A DNA stretch of 64,000 nucleotides from DASREM01 sp035652095. Its GTDB lineage: Bacteria > Acidobacteriota > Terriglobia > Terriglobales > Acidobacteriaceae. The position numbers and the translations under genes are program-made. Where the stretch lies: NCBI GenBank assembly GCA_035652095.1, contig DASREM010000055.1, positions 248,001-312,000 of the forward strand, read 5' to 3'. The stretch's first letter is position 1, and each line of letters begins with the position of its first letter. A model generated the notes under the pieces. The model saw only the letters and a program-made list of their open reading frames with translations. It was not told the DNA's origin and did no database searches. Positions 53,646 through 62,362 of the stretch are shown here, piece after piece.

Positions 53646-55313
53646 TCAGAACCCCCGGATGCCAAATTCGATTTGCGCGGTGACCGAACTGTCCAACTTG
53701 GCACCGCATTTCCGCAGAGCCGCAGTGAGTCGCTCAACTTGCGGCTTGCTTGGAGCGGTGAAGCTTGCGTTAAACCGGGCGTGCCAACGATGAATGTAAG
53801 AATCCGCGAGATTTCTCACGCTCTCCGCGTCACTGTCGCACGCCGAAAGCAGATAGCTGATGCTCTCCCATTTGCTTAAGCGGGCAATCAGGAACAGCAC
53901 ATTCCTGCGAACATGCAATTCCTGAGCATTTGCAAAAACGCTCCAAAGGCTTTCCCCAGTGGCCAAGTGGAGAGTCTTAGCGACACCCTTCATGGCCTCT
54001 CGTGACACACTTCGAGAGTCGTCCGAGAGGTATCGCTGAAACACGTCCAGGAAAGCGTCGGCCTTCAGGCGCGCGAGGGTTTGTAAAGCAGCTCGCCGAA
54101 CTCTCGGAATTTGACTTGCTAGATGCGGCACGACAAGGCCGCCGTCAGACGCATCTCCGGTCTCGCCCAATCCAGAGATAACAGCAGGAAGGGTTGTCGC
54201 TTCGGAGTTGTCTAGCGCATCAACATAGAATGCTCGCAGGTTGAAGCCGCCCTCTTTCCCCAACTGAAATTGAGCATAGCCCCGAACGGATGGATGATTG
54301 TCCTTCAGAGCTTCCTCAAGCCACGGTTGCGCCCTGTCATGGAACCTCGTGCACGATATCTCTAGTACCGTTCGTCGTACCGGAGCAAATCTATCCTTTT
54401 TGGCTCGCGACAAAATCTGGTCGACTGATTTAGGGTCTGAGAGAGATGCGATTCTCTGCGCACCTTGCAGTCGAATTGCTGGATCTGGCTCGGACAGTGC
54501 CTTTTCGACAAGTTGGATCTGATGTAAACTCTCGGCTCCGAATCCTAACTTGTAGCAAGCTCGTTTGACTTGATAATCAGTTGATGCCAGTCCAGTCAGG
54601 AGGGCGGTCCTACCCTGCTCGGATCTAAGCAGTTGCTCGATTTCACCTACGATGCCTTCCTGTTCCCCACGGCGGGCTAGGCGGAGCCGATTCACGAGCG
54701 CTATGTTCATGACAAAGAATGGCGCATATTTGCTCGTGACGCGCAGTCGCACTAAAGAGAGAGCAGTCTGCCGCACCTGTTGTACCCAATCGTTTAGCCG
54801 CAACAGCAGGAATGGCAGTTCTGTGCCATCCTCCGTGGCAGAAAGTTCGCGAAGGGCCTCCTCCCGCACATAGCCGCTGTAGTGCATCGAAGCGACTCCC
54901 AGGGCGAAAACCGACTCTTCCTCGAATCTCTGCAACAAATCCAGCTGACCGGGCTTTAGTTCGGCCCACGGGGACGGATAAGACCAGTTATAGGGAGAGA
55001 GCTCTCGCATGATTTGGTCGAGCCATGGAAGCTCTTCGGGCCGCAGAACTTCAACGAGCGCTGACACTGCAGAGGCAGCCGATCGCGCAACATCGCGGTC
55101 CCGATCCAACAAGAGAAGAACGATGTCCGGGATTGCAGCTGGGTCACGTGTCTGACTGATAAGAGCTAATGTACCGATTCTGTGCTTCTTGGAGCTCTCC
55201 CAGAAGGAGACCGGCCTGTGCAGCAGTTCCGTGAGTCTCCTTGTCTCCGCCGCGCGTGGCCTCTGCATAGACAGGATTGTACACAGTGGTGAAGTGCGCG
55301 TTCCTTGCCGCAA
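53646..55313 (-). CDS. HEAT-repeat protein, unknown function
   Basis: About 555 residues, or 540 if it begins at MQRPRAAETRRL (55268). It is built throughout from HEAT-like helix pairs (IPDIVLLLLDRDRDVARSAA; DPAIRLQGAQRIASLSDPKS; HPSVRGYAQFQLG; VRRAALQTLARLKADAF). There is no signal peptide, membrane segment or catalytic motif. It is a soluble solenoid, probably an interaction scaffold. It lies between the relaxase remnant and the excisionase/integrase pair, and is thus likely cargo of the element. Role unknown. Confidence 0.72.
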   Translation of the reverse strand: MRQGTRTSPLCTILSMQRPRAAETRRLTELLHRPVSFWESSKKHRIGTLALISQTRDPAAIPDIVLLLLDRDRDVARSAASAVSALVEVLRPEELPWLDQIMRELSPYNWSYPSPWAELKPGQLDLLQRFEEESVFALGVASMHYSGYVREEALRELSATEDGTELPFLLLRLNDWVQQVRQTALSLVRLRVTSKYAPFFVMNIALVNRLRLARRGEQEGIVGEIEQLLRSEQGRTALLTGLASTDYQVKRACYKLGFGAESLHQIQLVEKALSEPDPAIRLQGAQRIASLSDPKSVDQILSRAKKDRFAPVRRTVLEISCTRFHDRAQPWLEEALKDNHPSVRGYAQFQLGKEGGFNLRAFYVDALDNSEATTLPAVISGLGETGDASDGGLVVPHLASQIPRVRRAALQTLARLKADAFLDVFQRYLSDDSRSVSREAMKGVAKTLHLATGESLWSVFANAQELHVRRNVLFLIARLSKWESISYLLSACDSDAESVRNLADSYIHRWHARFNASFTAPSKPQVERLTAALRKCGAKLDSSVTAQIEFGIRGF

Positions 55314-55860
55314 CTCCTTCCCGGCAGCCGAAAGAAGGACTATTGACGCTGCCGATTGACATCGAAGCTTTCATCAGTTCGAGTCGAACGTGTTTTCCTA
55401 AAATATTTTCGATACTTTTTCCTTCTGCAGGTTCCTTTTATAGATAGAGGGTACATTTCGCGGTGATCACAGGAGTGTCTGCCAACAGGTATCAGTCGCT
55501 CAGATGTATGCGTCTGTCTCTGCTAGTTACCTAAAAGCACTTATAGGTAGCTATCGCACCTATCAGGAGCTTCCAGTAATTTAGAGCGCCTACAGCGCCT
55601 ACAACGCCTTAAATGTCTTCGAATGCCTTAAATGCACTTCCACTACGAAAAGAAAAAAGATTTTTGAATCGCGAGCAACAATTGCGTGCTATACAGTTTC
55701 TATACGAAGTATGTTCTCGTCTGTTCTAGACGCGATGACTAACACCAGCCGAGTAGTGAAGGATCTCGAAGTCGATCGAATGGAGCCGAACGGAGAATTC
55801 GGCTTCCAAACGAGTCTTTGATTCCAGCCACGTCTCGACTCTGCATTCTGTGGGGTTGAT
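55314..55860. other. AT-richer control region with short repeats
   Basis: No gene. It holds an inverted repeat ATAGGT...ACCTAT (55543-55563) and tandem GCGCCTACA units (from 55586) running into two CCTTAAATG copies (about 55,607 and 55,626). Base composition falls compared with flanking genes. It probably contains the excisionase promoter and binding sites for Xis/Int or a replication protein. Confidence 0.45.
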
Positions 55861-56100
55861 ATGAGCGAGATGCATCAAGCGCCACCAGTCACCCAGCCTG
55901 TCCCTCATTTCGAACGATTCCTTGATTCACATCAAGCGGCAGAGCTACTGCAAATTCATCCGAAGACACTTCAGCGTCTCGCTCGCAAGGGCGAGATCCG
56001 CGCGATGCGAATCGGAAAATTGTGGCGCTTTCGTACATCCGATCTCGACGCGTGGGTCGACTTGAGGTTAAAGTTAGGCAGCTATCCGTACCGTCCCTAA
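55861..56100 (+). CDS. Excisionase-type helix-turn-helix protein
   Basis: A 79-residue protein with a MerR/excisionase-like winged helix: FLDSHQAAELLQIHPKTLQR, LARKGEIRAMRIGKLWRFR, TSDLDAWVD. It is placed 12 bases before the integrase and is very probably its directionality factor (Xis). A GGGG-rich stretch before the ATG is only a weak ribosome-binding site. Confidence 0.82.
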   Translation: MSEMHQAPPVTQPVPHFERFLDSHQAAELLQIHPKTLQRLARKGEIRAMRIGKLWRFRTSDLDAWVDLRLKLGSYPYRP

Positions 56101-56112
56101 CCACGGAGGATC

Positions 56113-57362
56113 GTGATGAGACGGACGAGATTTCAGCAAGGCAGCCTTCAGATCGTGAAGCGCGCCCGTGGCCGACACGCTTGGGAATATCGGTGGTACG
56201 AGGTCCAAGCAGACGGCACTCGCAAGCGACGCTGTCTGATTCTAGGTTCGCTCGAACAATATCCGAACGAGACGGCGGCTCAAAAGGCTGTCGCCGCGCT
56301 TCGGGCAGACATCAACGCTGAGAATCCGCGCACCAGCTTAACCCCGATCAGCGTTCAGAAACTGATCGAACATTATCGGGAAAAAGAGCTGGGCCCGAAT
56401 TGCAGCAAAACTCGGAAAACGCAGGTCACCTACGAGGGTTATTTCAACAAATGGATTTTGCCTCGCTGGGGAAGCTATCGCGTCACCGACGTTAAGGCAG
56501 TCGCCGTGGAGCAGTGGCTCTGTTCGCTGCAGTATGCAAACGGAAGCAAGGCGAAAGCTCGAAACATTATGAGTGCGGTTTTTAATCACGCTGTCAGATG
56601 GGAATGGCTCGATGTGAATCCAATTCGCATGGTGCGTCAAAGCGCCAAGCGCACAAGGATTCCTATCGTGCTTTCAATCGAGCAGGTAGCGGCACTTCGC
56701 CGCATCTTGAAGGAGCCGACGCGGACGATGGTTTTTGTTGCCGTGTTCACGGGCCTTCGAGTCGGCGAGTTGCTCGGTCTGAAGTGGAGCGACATCGATC
56801 TTCAGAAGATGGTGGTCCATGTCGTTCGCTCGATCGTCATGCAGCACGTTGGTGATTGCAAAACGGAAGCCTCTCGCAAACCGGTTCCACTCGATTTGCG
56901 ATTGGCAAAGGTCCTGTGGGACTGGCGGCTGCAAAGTCCCTACGCTACCGACGAGGACTGGGTTTTTGCCAGCCCTCACAGCGGAGGGAAACTGCCGTAC
57001 TGGCCAGGTTCGCTTTACAAGGCGCATCTGGAGCCAGCGGCGAAGGAAGTCGGAATCGTAGGTCACTTTGGCTGGCCATACATTCCGTCACACATACGCG
57101 ACACTCCTCAAAGGCAACGGCTGAGGACGTGAAAGTCGTGCAAGAACTTATGCGGCACGCGAACATCTCGGTCACCTTGAACATCTACGCGCAAGCGATC
57201 ACGCAATCGAAGCGCGACGCACAGAGCCGGGTTGTGAGCTTGCTGCTCGACAAAAACGAAGAAAAACCCAGCACCGAGGCTTATCGGACGTTAACGGACG
57301 TACAAAATTCTGGAGGGGATTTGCAAGTGGTTGATAAAGTTGGCGTCCCCGACGGGATTTGA
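56113..57362 (+). pseudogene. Tyrosine integrase disrupted by two +1 frameshifts
   Basis: From ATG/GTG near 56113 the frame codes an integrase: N-terminal DNA-binding domain (RHAWEYRWYEVQADGTRKRR), SAM-like core-binding domain (RVTDVKAVAVEQWL) and catalytic domain with Arg in FTGLRVGELLGLKWSDID. An extra C at 57076/57077 shifts the frame, giving a stop at 57132. Reading HTFRHTYATLLKGNG in the next frame restores the HxxR box. A further extra T at 57122 then leads into EDVKVVQELMRHANISVTLN and the nucleophile Tyr in NIYAQA. The intact protein would be about 415 residues. Its stop lies inside the tRNA-Glu fragment, typical of an integrase next to its attachment site. Confidence 0.82.
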
Positions 57363-57386
57363 ACCCGTGTTACCGCCGTGAAAGGG
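57341..57386 (-). repeat. Attachment core: 3' half of tRNA-Glu (TTC)
   Basis: Reading the minus strand, the sequence starts at the anticodon loop (CTTTCAC), continues GGCGGTAACACGGGTTC and ends in an encoded CCA at 57341-57343. It matches the 3' part of bacterial tRNA-Glu. The 5' half is absent, because the sequence beyond 57,386 is unrelated. This is the usual signature of integration at a tRNA 3' end. Confidence 0.82.
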
Positions 57387-57435
57387 GCTCAACAATCCGT
57401 AACTAATTGAAACTAGACGGCACCGACAGCCCATT

Positions 57436-57485
57436 TTGGAGCCGTAAGTAACGATTTGGAACCTTATTGGACCCTGATTGGACCC
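57436..57485. repeat. Phased direct repeats TTGGAnCC
   Basis: TTGGAGCC (57436), TTGGAACC (57456), TTGGACCC (57467) and TTGGACCC (57478), spaced 20, 11 and 11 bases apart, that is, on one helical face. They lie 50-100 bases from the attachment core and could be arm-type integrase sites or operator repeats. Confidence 0.55.
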
Positions 57486-57641
57486 AAGTTTTTCTGAACA
57501 ATAGCTTGGGCAAAAATTGAAAATTCTGCTGCGCAATTCGCAAATTTTTCTACCTCATGTTCTCGCCGCTGTACTGCGAACACACGTCGCGGAAATTCCG
57601 CAGATTTTCCCAACTGAAAATCTGGGCATAATCCAGTGAAC

Positions 57642-57667
57642 AATCAGGGTCCAATTGGACCCTGATT
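57642..57667. repeat. Perfect 26-bp palindrome
   Basis: Half-site AATCAGGGTCCAA joined to its exact reverse complement with no spacer. The half-site contains the TTGGACCC word found in the phased repeats upstream. It also ends just downstream of the leftward hypothetical gene at 57,741. Confidence 0.65.
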
Positions 57668-57740
57668 TCGCCTTTTCAAACACGAGCGTTTGCGTGGCGC
57701 ACCCCAATCCTTCCATTTCCTGCTGAGGGACTGTCGGGGT

Positions 57741-58415
57741 TCATTTCTTGAAATAGTCCGGCTTTCCAAACCACTCTCCTTTTTGAATTGACACCTGCGC
57801 CACATGGTCGCCGATCTTCTGAAGTGCAGCATAGAGCAAGTCAAAGTCGAGCCTAAAGCCCTTGTTTCCGTCATGCAGCGTCTCACTGAACGAGAGGGGG
57901 GCCGTGCCGAATCCGTGAACAGCCGCGCTCCTCATATAGCTGTAACAGATTGCCCCAATTGAGCAACGCCAGAGGTTGCCGATGATGTCCTCTTGCTGCG
58001 ATTCCGACATGTTGCTCTTGCGAAGAATGTCTGCAATTTCCGCCTCATCAAACATTTCGCCAGGTCTTTTCTTAATCAAGTCTTCAACCGCTCGCTTTGC
58101 GTCTGACGCATTCTTCCAATATTTGTCGTTGTCAGGATCGAGTAATACCTGTGCGTGGAGTTTTCCGAGTAGCGGATTACCGCTCAGTTCCCGCAGTGCT
58201 CTGCAAAAAGTCTTTGCGTTTGCCTCCCCGTAATAGCAAGAGGCGAGGCTGTCAATATAGACGAGGCACAGTGTGAACGCTTCATCTTTGAAGGATACGT
58301 CGCCGAGATTCTGAGTACGCAACGTTGCAAGTCTTTCAATCCTCAGCTTTGCCTGTTCAAAGTACGCTTTGACAAAAAATCCCTTATCAGAATTACTCAC
58401 GTGTTCTCCATTCAA
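57741..58415 (-). CDS. Hypothetical protein paired with DUF429 fusion
   Basis: A 224-residue soluble, helical protein; I recognise no family. Visible features are an N-terminal amphipathic helix (FEQAKLRIERLATLRT), CLVYIDSLASCYYGE, a charged middle (DAKRAVEDLIKKRPGEMFDE) and CYSYMRSAAVHGFG. Its ATG overlaps the stop of the DUF429 fusion gene by four bases, so the two are translationally coupled and probably work together. It may be a partner or neutralising protein for the nuclease-like neighbour; that is only inference from the layout. Confidence 0.65.
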   Translation of the reverse strand: MNGEHVSNSDKGFFVKAYFEQAKLRIERLATLRTQNLGDVSFKDEAFTLCLVYIDSLASCYYGEANAKTFCRALRELSGNPLLGKLHAQVLLDPDNDKYWKNASDAKRAVEDLIKKRPGEMFDEAEIADILRKSNMSESQQEDIIGNLWRCSIGAICYSYMRSAAVHGFGTAPLSFSETLHDGNKGFRLDFDLLYAALQKIGDHVAQVSIQKGEWFGKPDYFKK

Positions 58416-59671
58416 ATATTGTCGATCAGGCGATTCTGCTCAGTCGCATCCTGACTCGCGTGGCGATTGGTTTCCCGCGCAACCTCAACGACATGGCTGA
58501 TGTAGTCTTCGGGTACTCCATTTTGGCGCAGTCCGTACACGATCCAGGAAACGTAGGCCGCACTGGTCGCCAGACCGGTTTGTTTGTCTTTATCTTTGAC
58601 GAGAAACGTCCATGCTTTTGATTGCTTGCCTCTTGTATCAACGACCGTAATCTCGCGTGGCTCATATCGGGGACCTTCAATTTGTGCCAATGTCTTTTGC
58701 TGGTCCTTGCGTCTGCCGAACACGAAACCGTCAGGAATTTCGTAAAGGACACCCCATGCCTTTCGTCCAGCAACACTGACCAAATCTGATGCTGCACATC
58801 CATTGGATTTGCTCTGGACATCGAAAGCAATGTCGAAGTCGTCGAGGGTTTGCGCGAGCCCGCACGTTTGCGCTCGTCCACCTAGCCGAGTAGGGCCATT
58901 AAGTCTAGCTGGTAAAGTGTTTGAACCATACTGGAACACTTTGATCATGTGCGCGGTTGGGCTAACAATGAAGCCCTCGACGGTGGTCCCATTTTTGGTA
59001 GAAGGTGGTACCCCCTGTGCCAAATAAGCTCCTGAATCTCCCTGCAGAATTGCCCTACCTGCAATGGCTGTCACGAGGGCTTGCAGTTGATCATGTGTGG
59101 GAGATGTCTCTGGAGTTTCGATCTGGAATCGCTCAGTCAGCTCTTTCAACCGGGCTGCAATTTCGACAGGTTTACAACGCGATTTTGCTGGCAGTGGCTT
59201 GATGCCCAACTTCTTCCAAGCTGCATTTGGGAAAGACTCAAGCGCCAGTACACCTGGCGGTACTGTCACTTGGGAATCTGATGCGAGCGTCGCTCCTCTT
59301 TGGACGAGACGCGCAAATACGGCAATTGAAAACTCAACAAAGGCTGTATACGGAGATGGCTTTACGATACCTTGTATCCCCGTCTTTGCCGGCGTATTCA
59401 GCGCCTTCTCACACCCTCGGCAATGTAGCAGTGGGCTTTCTGGATCTTTCCATCCTTGGGGGCCGTCCAGAAGCACAACGGATATACGTTCATTCACGCA
59501 AAAGTCATAAACGGCATCGGCGAGAGTCGCTGGAGTTAGCGGGGTGGGCAAGTTCCAATCAGATGAAGGTATGAAATTGGCTCTCCACACACTCCCATTT
59601 TCGGATTGCAGAACGCAGAACCCGATATTGGCGGCAGCACAAGCGAGATCGACTGAGAAAACCGCGGACAT
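58412..59671 (-). CDS. DUF429 (RNase H-fold) fused to gamma-glutamylcyclotransferase-like domain
   Basis: 419 residues. The N-terminal 215 match DUF429 predicted nucleases: SVDLACAAANIGFCVLQ (first strand with Asp), ISVVLLDGPQGWKDP, VLALESFPNAAWKKLGIKPL and THDQLQALVTAIAGRA. From about residue 240 the sequence matches the gamma-glutamylcyclotransferase/AIG2 fold: VFQYGSNTLPARL (YGSN signature), FDIAFDVQSKSNGCAASD, WGVLYEIPDG, LAQIEGPRY with the expected catalytic Glu, and LPEEYI-like VPEDYISHVVE. The pairing of a nuclease-like and a cyclotransferase-like domain is unusual. It is cargo of the second element. Confidence 0.72.
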   Translation of the reverse strand: MSAVFSVDLACAAANIGFCVLQSENGSVWRANFIPSSDWNLPTPLTPATLADAVYDFCVNERISVVLLDGPQGWKDPESPLLHCRGCEKALNTPAKTGIQGIVKPSPYTAFVEFSIAVFARLVQRGATLASDSQVTVPPGVLALESFPNAAWKKLGIKPLPAKSRCKPVEIAARLKELTERFQIETPETSPTHDQLQALVTAIAGRAILQGDSGAYLAQGVPPSTKNGTTVEGFIVSPTAHMIKVFQYGSNTLPARLNGPTRLGGRAQTCGLAQTLDDFDIAFDVQSKSNGCAASDLVSVAGRKAWGVLYEIPDGFVFGRRKDQQKTLAQIEGPRYEPREITVVDTRGKQSKAWTFLVKDKDKQTGLATSAAYVSWIVYGLRQNGVPEDYISHVVEVARETNRHASQDATEQNRLIDNI

Positions 59672-59779
59672 TCACGTTCCTTTCGTCCAACACGTCCTCT
59701 CCATAATATGCCCGACTCAGGACACCATGATCTAGACGGGGCTGCGGACCTTTAGGAAAGATGGTGGCCAGGGGAGTAC

Positions 59780-59804
59780 GAGGGGCGCGGCCAGAGCGCC
59801 CCTC
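59780..59804 (+). terminator. Hairpin with 9-bp perfect stem
   Basis: GAGGGGCGC, loop GGCCAGA, GCGCCCCTC, followed by GAAAATTTT. No plus-strand gene precedes it closely, so it may insulate the two leftward units. Confidence 0.5.
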
Positions 59805-59823
59805 GAAAATTTTGGGGGCAATG

Positions 59824-59847
59824 AAAATGCCCGGCCTGAGCCGGGCA
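59824..59847 (-). terminator. Rho-independent terminator of the ArdC operon
   Basis: On the minus strand TGCCCGGC, loop TCAG, GCCGGGCA is followed by TTTTC. It lies 27 bases after the stop of the gene at 59,874. Confidence 0.7.
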
Positions 59848-59873
59848 CGTTGAGCACTTGCATGAATCTAGCT

Positions 59874-60293
59874 TTAGGTGTCTCCCTTCTGTTGTCTGAC
59901 GAAGGCTTCCAGAAAACCTTGCGCCTTCAGATTGGTGTCCCAAACGTGAGCAAAGGCGGTATGTTCGCGCTTTAGCTTGGCATTCAGGAGGGTTCGGCCC
60001 TCCTCAACAAACGCGGAATACTGCTCGATGCCAGCATAATCATTCCGCCAGTAATAGGGCACGAGGTTCATTACTTTGCCAGATTCCTCTGCCTCAAAGA
60101 TCATTTCAGGATCGCGCATCAAATCGCCGTTCTGTTCCCCGTAGTGGGCCACGGAGATTGCCGGCAGACCGTTCGGGCCACGTTCCTGCGTGTCTTCGAT
60201 GACCAGCGTCATCCACGGTTCGTTCTCAATTCGGATGTGAAATCCAGCTTGAAGAGGAGCGGCAAGTTCCAAGATCATGGCAACGGTTTTCAT
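59874..60293 (-). CDS. DUF6908-like small protein of mobile elements
   Basis: A 139-residue protein: WMTLVIEDTQERGPNGLPAI followed by SVAHYGEQNGDLMRDPEM and LVPYYWRNDYAGIEQYS. This fits the DUF6908 type found beside ArdC-like genes on plasmids and islands. No catalytic motif is known to me. It overlaps the ArdC-like gene before it by four bases, so the pair is coupled, and a terminator follows. Confidence 0.65.
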   Translation of the reverse strand: MKTVAMILELAAPLQAGFHIRIENEPWMTLVIEDTQERGPNGLPAISVAHYGEQNGDLMRDPEMIFEAEESGKVMNLVPYYWRNDYAGIEQYSAFVEEGRTLLNAKLKREHTAFAHVWDTNLKAQGFLEAFVRQQKGDT

Positions 60294-61174
60294 TGCAGCA
60301 CCTCGGTCGTCGCCGGAGTGCTTCCCGCATCCTTGGGGCTGATCGCCCCAAGGATAACGGTGGACGTGCGTTGGACTACTTCCAAACTCTCTTTCAGCAG
60401 ATTGGCATCTCCGTGATAGAGCTGGATGTAGTCACTGGAACCTGTTCCGGTTTCAAGTCCTAGAGCATGGCAAACCACAAACGCCACGGCCTCGGCTTCG
60501 GTTTCCCGCACAGTCTTGGTTGTCAAGGTGCGGCGCTCGGCTCGGTGCAACATCTCGTGAGCCAGTTCATGCACAAACGTTGCCAGCGTTTCGGACGGCT
60601 CCATGTCCGGCAGAATGCGAATCAAGCCGCCATAGGACATGCCCCTTGCGGGGGCAATCTTGTCAGAGTATTCCAGCTTGATTCCCTGGGCGGTCGTGAA
60701 GTCAGCCAACTTGTCTAGCTTGTCGCCTACTTCGCCCTTGAACGTGTTGCTGAGTTCGGGCAGTTCTGCGCCTTCGGTCTGGCCAACATCGAACACATAC
60801 ACGGCACGAAAACCCACTAGACGCGGCTCTGGCTTGTCAGTTCTTGCGTCGCTCTGCTGGCTCTGGTCGCCCTCGCTGGCGTTGCGCCTGTAGCCAATCA
60901 TCGGGGCAAAGATCATGATGCCCTTTTCCCCGCGTCTCACTCTCCGGCCCAACTCGTTCCATGAGCGAATCCCTGCAACCCTCGTTGCGGTCGGGCGCTG
61001 ACTGGCAATCAAGAGAATGTTCTGAAAACTGTAATTGTGAAACTGCGACATTGCGGTGAGATAGCCAGAGAGTGCTTCACTGTGTCCACCCTCCAAGGCC
61101 TTGACCAATGCGTCAATGCTGGCCTTAACGAGTTCCTGATTGTTTTTGGTTCTGCTTGAATCCTTCAATAACAT
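60290..61174 (-). CDS. ArdC-like antirestriction protein with metallopeptidase domain
   Basis: The start is set at ATG 61174 (AGGGGA upstream); the open frame before it to 61318 is not protein-like. 294 residues. The N-terminal ArdC ssDNA-binding domain has YLTAMSQFHNYSFQNILLI, WNELGRRVRRGEKGIMIFAP and VYVFDVGQTEG. The C-terminal zinc peptidase has FVHELAHEMLHR (HExxH) and ETEAEAVAFVVC. Such proteins bind incoming single-stranded DNA and protect it from restriction during conjugation. It heads the two-gene operon with the DUF6908-like gene. Confidence 0.85.
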   Translation of the reverse strand: MLLKDSSRTKNNQELVKASIDALVKALEGGHSEALSGYLTAMSQFHNYSFQNILLIASQRPTATRVAGIRSWNELGRRVRRGEKGIMIFAPMIGYRRNASEGDQSQQSDARTDKPEPRLVGFRAVYVFDVGQTEGAELPELSNTFKGEVGDKLDKLADFTTAQGIKLEYSDKIAPARGMSYGGLIRILPDMEPSETLATFVHELAHEMLHRAERRTLTTKTVRETEAEAVAFVVCHALGLETGTGSSDYIQLYHGDANLLKESLEVVQRTSTVILGAISPKDAGSTPATTEVLQ

Positions 61175-61503
61175 TTTTAATCCCCTGTTCCGCCGGGTAG
61201 GCTGTTTTTGTCTTTCACTAGAGCGGCAGCGAGACAAAAACAGATACCGGCGGACACGGGGAAAAACGCAGCGGAGCGAAGGGTGGCAGGGCGTAAGAGA
61301 AAGCGCGGTTCGTGCCAAACCGCTGTTGGTTCATGTTTGGCGCGAAACCGGCGCAGTCCGAAACGCCCGTCCGAGCCGCGGCCAAGCGGCGTCCACCCGG
61401 AGGAGTGCGAAGTGGGAAAACGACGGCGTAGCCTTCCGTTTCAGAAATGCGGGATGGTTGTTAGGTATCGGGTGTCACAGAGGTGGGGCGTTTGATGTGC
61501 AGA
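61175..61503. other. Non-coding, purine-rich interval
   Basis: Short frames exist on the plus strand (61,140-61,541) but are Arg/Ser-rich with no family resemblance and no good start signal. It should contain the ArdC operon promoter and the tail of the leftward HNH-like unit lies beyond it. Confidence 0.4.
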
Positions 61504-62322
61504 TCAGGCACGCAATGCGTTTGAGTCCAGCTCGACTCTAATCATGCGACACAATCCCAGCATAAGATCTGGAAGCGTTGTTGGCAGCGAGACAGGCAGG
61601 GCTCGTGTTCCGGCTGCCTGCCGCCGTGGCCAAAGCTGACTGGCGCACGAATCAGTGAGATTGAAGCGGAATCCCACAGCGGTTGGAGGAAAGTCAACGA
61701 TCAATGCATGGCCGTTGAGGTACAGTATGAGCCTTGTTCCTGGAACTTCGTCGGTGCCTATGAGCCCCACCTCGCCTCCGTAGACCACTTGCAGGTGCCC
61801 GTTTTCCAGTGGGGTGTCCGCCAAGAGCCTTGCGTAGAAAAAGGCGAAACGGACCTCCGGCCCGCCGTAAGCAGGATGTAGGCTCCGCGATGCTTGCATG
61901 GGTACGCGAGCATTTTGGGGAGTCGTGTAGCTTAGAGTAATGGCTGTCTTCGCGCTCCATTTGGCGACGATCTTCAGTTCTGGGTCTCCAAGTTCATCGA
62001 CATCTTTGCCCTGTAGGACCGCGCTCATGATCGGCTCGACCGCGCCCTCAAGGTCAGACATCCACCCGTTATTGCAGAGCTTGCAAACCCTCCTCATCGT
62101 GATGTTATTCACGGGAGGCCGCCTCACCCGCTGACGTTCCCCTGCAAGGGTCGCCCGGAACATGCTCAGGGTTTGCGCCGCGAACAGGGACCGAAACCAC
62201 TGCGCGAATACATGTTCGGCAGTTTCAGAATCTGGACGATTCCGTCCGGAAGGTGTCATTCTTGTTCCGCAGAAAATGCAGGAGCGTTCGACGGTGGTGG
62301 AGCTTTGAGGTGAAGTCGCCAT
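61504..62322 (-). CDS. HNH-like zinc-finger protein
   Basis: A 272-residue protein. The N-terminal third carries the four-cysteine HNH-like arrangement SCIFCGTRM ... AEHVFAQW ... VCKLCNNGWMSDLE, as in a group of HNH-type endonuclease-like proteins. The rest (TLSYTTPQNARVPMQ, GLIGTDEVPGTRLILY) is beta-rich and unassigned. The catalytic His in EHVF is present. It may be a nuclease acting in defence or element maintenance. It is divergent from the nuclease-like gene at 62,363, with about 40 bases between starts. Confidence 0.65.
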   Translation of the reverse strand: MATSPQSSTTVERSCIFCGTRMTPSGRNRPDSETAEHVFAQWFRSLFAAQTLSMFRATLAGERQRVRRPPVNNITMRRVCKLCNNGWMSDLEGAVEPIMSAVLQGKDVDELGDPELKIVAKWSAKTAITLSYTTPQNARVPMQASRSLHPAYGGPEVRFAFFYARLLADTPLENGHLQVVYGGEVGLIGTDEVPGTRLILYLNGHALIVDFPPTAVGFRFNLTDSCASQLWPRRQAAGTRALPVSLPTTLPDLMLGLCRMIRVELDSNALRA

Positions 62323-62362
62323 ACATTCATTATGACGCTACCTCGCCCTGGGCGGTCGAGGA

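Noticed and set aside
57341..57420. Complete tRNA-Glu gene
   Set aside because: Only the 3' half from the anticodon loop is present; the D-arm and 5' acceptor strand are absent.
61140..61541. Arg-rich plus-strand frames next to the ArdC gene
   Set aside because: Low-complexity basic translation, mutually overlapping frames, no ribosome-binding site; most likely promoter DNA.
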